The position numbers and the translations under genes were made by a program. A DNA stretch of 9,628 nt from an uncultured Opitutia bacterium (lineage in GTDB: Bacteria; Verrucomicrobiota; Verrucomicrobiia; Opitutales; UBA953). Of this stretch, positions 5,534-9,628 are shown one piece after another (position 1 is the first letter of the stretch; each line of letters begins with the position of its first letter). The stretch covers positions 1-9,628 of the forward strand of contig CAIRWP010000162.1 of the NCBI GenBank assembly GCA_903882335.1. The letters are read 5' to 3'. The notes under the pieces are model-generated. The model ran no database searches, was not told the DNA's origin, and was given only the letters and a program-made list of their open reading frames with translations.

Positions 5534-8500
5534 GTGTTCGCGAGCCCGCCAGCCCGTCGCCCCCGCCGCCTGCGCGCCGGCTTCGGCCTCGTACTGGCCT
5601 TGGTCGTGATGGGCATGGCGGTGATGACCATCATCGTCATCGCCGGCTTCCTTTCCGTGGAGAGCCACCTAGCGCTTCAGCATCAGCTGGGCTTACGCGC
5701 CCGGCTCAATGGGCTGGTCTCCCTGCGCCTGGCTCTGGCGCACCTGCAGCAAGAAGCCGGGCCCGACCGACGGGCGACCGCCCGCGCCGACCTCACCCAG
5801 CCCGATGCGACCGCCGCCAATGTGCGTAATCCGATGTGGACCGGCGTCTGGCGCACCGACCGACCAAACCAGCCGCCGAGCTGGCTCGTCTCGGGCGAGG
5901 ATCCGACCAAGCCGGCCGCGCAGTCCGAACCGTTGGTCGGCACCGACAGCCTGGCTCCCGCCCTCGCCTACCCCGAAGGCTACGCCCTACCCTGGGAGGT
6001 CGACCATGCCGCTCGTTGGAACGAACTCGGCTTCATCCGCTTGGTGGGGCCGGCCAGCGCGACCGCCGCCGAGAGCTTCGGACCGACGGACCCCATCGGT
6101 GCGAAGCCCAGCGGCTTCGTCGTGCGCCCCAAACTACACCTCATCGAACCGGAAGCCAACGGGGCGGAGCGTCGCCTCGGCAGCTTTGCCTACTGGATCG
6201 GTGACGAAGGCGTGAAGGCCCGCATCAACCTCGAGGAAACGCGGACGGTGCTGCCCGCGACCGACCGGCAGGCGCGTGCCGCCCTCCGCAGCGCCGCCAC
6301 CCCGGGGATACGGTTGCTCAAGGGCGGTGAGGGCGTCGCCGATGAGGCGCAGGCCTTCGCCGCGACCTCGCCGCGCGACCTCTCCCTGCTCCCCGGCTTC
6401 TCCGGCGATCCGGACGCCACGCGTCGCCTGTTCCATGATGTCACCACCACGGCGGCCGGCGTGCTTGCCGACGCCGCGAACGGAGGCCTGCGGCGCGACC
6501 TCTCCCTGGCGTTCGAGCTGTCCGACGCCGAGTTCACCAAGACGGAGTTCGGCGGCGGGACGGCGGCGCCCGCGACCGGGACCGAGAACGGTTACGCCAA
6601 CCTCAAGATGCGGGCGCCAATCAACGGACGCCTCCTAGAGACCACGCCCATCTTCAACCGCCAGACCCCGGAAGGCAACCTGCGCGGACCGACCTGGTGG
6701 GCCCTCCGGGACTACCACCGGCTCTACCAACAGGTCGGCTGGGTCGGGGGCGTCCCCACGCTCAACGCCCGCACCTACTTCCCGAACGCCGGCAACCTTC
6801 ACACCCGACCCGACAACGGCAACGACGCTACGGTGCGCCAGCGCAACTACCTTTACGCCGCGGCCCATTCCGGAGACCGAGTGACGCTGAACCCGGCCGT
6901 GACCGACGTGGGCGTCATCGCCGAGTCCGGCTGGAAACTCGACCCCGCGCCGATCCCGCGCCCCTTCAACTGCGCCGTGACGCCTTACGTCGAGCGCGTC
7001 TTCCTCGTCTTCAACCTCATCAAGGAGACCACCCGGGGCGGCATCACGGTCTACCTGAGCCTGACCCCCGTCGTGGTGCTGCACAACCCTTACAACGTCG
7101 CCCTGACGATCCGCCCCACGCCGGGAGACTCGGCGCTCGCGCTGACTTTCTCCGACTGGGACCGGTGGATGTTCCGCGTGACCCGCCGCTCCTACGTCTA
7201 CGCCCGAGACTACCCGTATGACGAGATCCAGCCGACGCCGCTGACCTTCACCTACGAGAAGAACCTCGGGGATTACTACCGCTTCGCCGACCCCCGCGCG
7301 ATCAACGACGCCGACCTCTTCCGCGTCTACATCGACCAGCTCACCCTGCAACCGGGCGAACGCAAGGTGTACACGCCGACCACCGGGGCCCGCTCGCCCT
7401 GGTCACGCGTCGTCAAACTGGGCAACGCCTTCAACTACCAGGGCGGCTTCTCCGACGACAACGTCGACTGGAGCGCCCTCTGGCCGGGCTTCCGGTGGTA
7501 TTATTTCAACCCGTTCTGGTATCCGCCGGAATTCGGTTACCCGCCCTCGGATAGCTTCTCCTTCGAGATCGTGCCCGACGGCAAGCTCACGGTCCGCACC
7601 TCCCTGACCTGCTGGCCCAAGGACATGCTGAAGTTCCCCGCCGCTAGTACGATCGGCCTGCCCGGCAACGCCTACCCGGCCTTCGACCTCTACAACCGGT
7701 CGAGCGAGCACAGCGTCCTGACTTTCCGCGGTATCGATGCCCGCGCGGGGCTGCCGGGGCCGCTCAACGTCGGCGATATCGTGACCCAGACGCCGGAGAA
7801 ATCCCCCGCCCCCGGCATCCACCAGCCCGGTCTGATCATCGCCGCCATCGAGATGTCAGCCAAGACCGCCCGCGAGAACACGGTCTCCACCGCCGGCCGG
7901 CCGCCGAGCGCGGTCGGTGCCTTCCCGCTCTTCACGCACTCGAACCCGTTGGCGGCCGTGCTCGGGGCCGACGGCGCCGGCCGCGCCTCGACCGCCGAGG
8001 GCTCCGGGTTCGGCGGAGCCTCGCCAAGTTTCCGGCTCCGCGTGACCCGACCGACCGGAGGCATGAACGCCTGGCTCAGTCTGTTGCAATCGCCCGGGGG
8101 GGCCGCGCCACTCACCTACGGCGGATTGAGCAATCAGACCGATGGCAACCTCGCGTCGATCCACACCGAGGTCCCGCTGACCCCACCGACCTCCCTCGGC
8201 CAATACACCCACGCCAATTTCAACCTGCGGGACCAACAACCGCTCTATGGCGTCGGCAACAGTTTCGCGCACCCGCAGGTGGATCCCACCCGGACGTATA
8301 GCACCTTCCAGCGCTGGACCGAGTTCGACGCGCCCTACCTGCTGAACGCGGCGCTCTGGGATGGATTCTTCCTGTCTGGGGCCGCGCCGCGGCTGGCGCC
8401 GCTGACCAGCCCGGCCAGCCCGGTGCCATCCGATCCGGAGGCCAACCGCCCGGGCGTATCCTACCCGGCGACGCGCTCCCTCGCCGAAGTCCTCGACGAC

Positions 8501-9541
8501 TTCATGGCCCAACGGGGTAAACTGGAGAATCCGCGAATGCGGCTGACCGGCGAGGCACCCGCCTCCCGCTCGGCGCTCGGCGACTACCGGCGCTCCGCGT
8601 CGGCGTTGCTCAACGACGGAGCGTTCAATGTCAACTCGACCTCGGTCGAGGCCTGGGCGGCGTTCCTCGCTTCGGCGAAACGGATCGCCGTCGCCAAGTG
8701 GCCCGCGACCGGACCATCCGCCGACGCGAACGCCCGCTTCCCGCGCGCGGCGCCGACCGGCTCCGAGCCGATCGCCACCGGCGCCTACAATGAGCCCACC
8801 AAGTCCAATTGGACCGGGTTCGTCAACCTTTCCGACGCGCAGCTCCGCCTGCTGGCCGCGGCCATCGTGCGCGAGAACAAGGCGCGTTATGCACTGACGA
8901 CCCGCGGTGAGCGGGACGCCGTCTCCCCGCCGACCTCGCGACTGTTCCGCAGCCTCACGAAGGCGACGACGCCATACCTGAGCCTGGCCGAATTCATCAA
9001 CCGCTTCCTCACGCCGGGCTCAGCCAACGCCTGGGCCACCCGTTGCGGCGCGCTTCAGGCGGCCATCTTCGGGGCGGATAACCCGCCGACGAACGGCCCG
9101 AGTTCGGCTGGCCTCACCGCCCGGTTGACGAATCGCTACAGCGTCGGAATGTTCGGGGCCGGCGAGCTCGTCCCCCCGAGCGGCCTGACCTACCCGTACC
9201 CGCGGAACATCGAGGCAATGGAGCCAGGCGGCACGAACCGCACGCACGTCGCGATGGGCGTGCCGGGCAACCTATTGCAGACCGACCTATTGGAGGCGCT
9301 CGGCCCAGCCCTCGCCACCCGCTCGGACACCTTCACGATCCGCGCGTACGCCGAGACGACGGGCGCCGACGGCAATCCCGCCGCCTGCCTGGTGGAGGCG
9401 GTCGTGCAACGCCTGCCGGCGTTCGTAAACGACCTCGACCCCGCCGAAGCGGCCTTCAAGGACCTGCGCACGGAGAATAAACTCTTCGGTCGACGCTTCA
9501 AGGTCATCTCCCTCCGCTGGCTCAAACCCCATGAGGCCTGA
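5534..9541 (+). CDS. Verru_Chthon cassette protein A-like giant pilin-like protein
   Basis: The product is 1335 residues from a GTG at 5534. A basic leader (Arg at 8, 9, 11, 12, 14) ends at Gly16, followed by a hydrophobic helix FGLVLALVVMGMAVMTIIVI (17-36) and GFLSVES. This resembles a prepilin or minor pseudopilin N-terminus with cleavage after Gly16, but residue +5 is Leu, not the usual Glu, as in GspK-type proteins. The rest is a large extracytoplasmic body. Motifs I associate with the Verru_Chthon cassette A family are AYWIGDEGVKARINL (219-233), LTPVVVLHNPYNV (510-522), APYLLNAALWDGFF (933-946) and GAFNVNSTSVEAW (1029-1041). The length also fits. The family occurs in Verrucomicrobiota beside other pilin-like cassette members; its function is not established, and an envelope or secretion/pseudopilus role is inference. 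No later in-frame start keeps the leader, so GTG is the likely start despite a weak ribosome-binding site. Its last 11 bases overlap the next gene. Confidence 0.85.
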   Translation: MFASPPARRPRRLRAGFGLVLALVVMGMAVMTIIVIAGFLSVESHLALQHQLGLRARLNGLVSLRLALAHLQQEAGPDRRATARADLTQPDATAANVRNPMWTGVWRTDRPNQPPSWLVSGEDPTKPAAQSEPLVGTDSLAPALAYPEGYALPWEVDHAARWNELGFIRLVGPASATAAESFGPTDPIGAKPSGFVVRPKLHLIEPEANGAERRLGSFAYWIGDEGVKARINLEETRTVLPATDRQARAALRSAATPGIRLLKGGEGVADEAQAFAATSPRDLSLLPGFSGDPDATRRLFHDVTTTAAGVLADAANGGLRRDLSLAFELSDAEFTKTEFGGGTAAPATGTENGYANLKMRAPINGRLLETTPIFNRQTPEGNLRGPTWWALRDYHRLYQQVGWVGGVPTLNARTYFPNAGNLHTRPDNGNDATVRQRNYLYAAAHSGDRVTLNPAVTDVGVIAESGWKLDPAPIPRPFNCAVTPYVERVFLVFNLIKETTRGGITVYLSLTPVVVLHNPYNVALTIRPTPGDSALALTFSDWDRWMFRVTRRSYVYARDYPYDEIQPTPLTFTYEKNLGDYYRFADPRAINDADLFRVYIDQLTLQPGERKVYTPTTGARSPWSRVVKLGNAFNYQGGFSDDNVDWSALWPGFRWYYFNPFWYPPEFGYPPSDSFSFEIVPDGKLTVRTSLTCWPKDMLKFPAASTIGLPGNAYPAFDLYNRSSEHSVLTFRGIDARAGLPGPLNVGDIVTQTPEKSPAPGIHQPGLIIAAIEMSAKTARENTVSTAGRPPSAVGAFPLFTHSNPLAAVLGADGAGRASTAEGSGFGGASPSFRLRVTRPTGGMNAWLSLLQSPGGAAPLTYGGLSNQTDGNLASIHTEVPLTPPTSLGQYTHANFNLRDQQPLYGVGNSFAHPQVDPTRTYSTFQRWTEFDAPYLLNAALWDGFFLSGAAPRLAPLTSPASPVPSDPEANRPGVSYPATRSLAEVLDDFMAQRGKLENPRMRLTGEAPASRSALGDYRRSASALLNDGAFNVNSTSVEAWAAFLASAKRIAVAKWPATGPSADANARFPRAAPTGSEPIATGAYNEPTKSNWTGFVNLSDAQLRLLAAAIVRENKARYALTTRGERDAVSPPTSRLFRSLTKATTPYLSLAEFINRFLTPGSANAWATRCGALQAAIFGADNPPTNGPSSAGLTARLTNRYSVGMFGAGELVPPSGLTYPYPRNIEAMEPGGTNRTHVAMGVPGNLLQTDLLEALGPALATRSDTFTIRAYAETTGADGNPAACLVEAVVQRLPAFVNDLDPAEAAFKDLRTENKLFGRRFKVISLRWLKPHEA

Positions 9542-9628
9542 ACTCGCCCTTTTCCTCGCGGCAAGCTGGCTCGCCGCGGCCGAGACGCCCCGACCGCAGG
9601 CGGAGGCGTCCGTGCAGTTCATCTCCCT
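9531..9628 (+). CDS. Exported protein, 5' fragment (runs off window)
   Basis: An ATG at 9531 lies inside the end of the cassette A gene (11-base overlap, ATGAGGCCTGA) and opens a frame of 32 codons to the window edge. The residues MRPELALFLAASWLAAAETP form a plausible signal peptide with cleavage near Ala17, followed by a polar start of the mature protein. There is no separate Shine-Dalgarno sequence, which fits translational coupling to the upstream gene. Too little is visible to assign a family. It may be a cassette companion or an accessory envelope protein. Confidence 0.6.
   Translation, partial: MRPELALFLAASWLAAAETPRPQAEASVQFIS

Noticed and set aside
4791..5609. Plus-strand open frame of 272 codons crossing chrA and the cassette A start
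   Set aside because: It spans two well-supported genes in other frames and is Gln/Arg/Pro/Glu-rich with no recognisable domain.
1..9628. Search for a defence, CRISPR, toxin-antitoxin or mobile element system
   Set aside because: No regular short repeats, transposase, integrase, terminal repeats or toxin-antitoxin pair were seen. The DnaQ-like exonuclease alone is not evidence for a defence system.

Overview
The window is GC-rich and densely coding. It looks like chromosomal DNA from a Verrucomicrobiota bacterium, with the Opitutae plausible but unproven. The strongest taxonomic clue is the 4-kb gene on the right. Its product has a pilin-like N-terminus, and its internal motifs match my memory of the Verru_Chthon cassette protein A family. 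No tRNA, rRNA, CRISPR array, transposase or integrase is visible. No stretch of 300 bases lacks a gene; the largest gaps are about 100 bases.

Left block (1-3222, minus strand). Three genes read leftward: a membrane-anchored class I SAM methyltransferase (3222-2443), a secreted protein resembling C25 (gingipain-like) caspase-fold peptidases (2439-1102, only 3 bases after the first), and an exported Sel1-repeat protein (1001 to beyond the left edge). All three start with hydrophobic export or anchor sequences, so this is an envelope-directed cluster. The first two are almost certainly co-transcribed. The Sel1 gene probably has its own promoter in an AT-rich island at about 1050-1075.

Centre (3309-5429). 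A stand-alone DEDDh 3'-5' exonuclease (DnaQ/epsilon-like) reads rightward, divergent from the methyltransferase. Convergent to it are a full-length two-domain chromate transporter (chrA-like) and, downstream of that, a 73-residue exported cysteine-rich protein containing an internal duplication. A clear intrinsic terminator for this leftward pair abuts the exonuclease stop codon.

Right block (5534-9628). The very large Verru_Chthon cassette A-like protein, with a GTG start, overlaps by 11 bases the start of another exported-protein gene that runs off the right edge. Apart from the exonuclease, every complete or partial gene product is predicted to be exported or membrane-bound.

I do not see a clear new defence or mobile system. 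The best candidates for under-described biology are the duplicated cysteine-rich peptide beside chrA, the methyltransferase plus caspase-like protease pair, and the poorly understood giant pilin-like protein.
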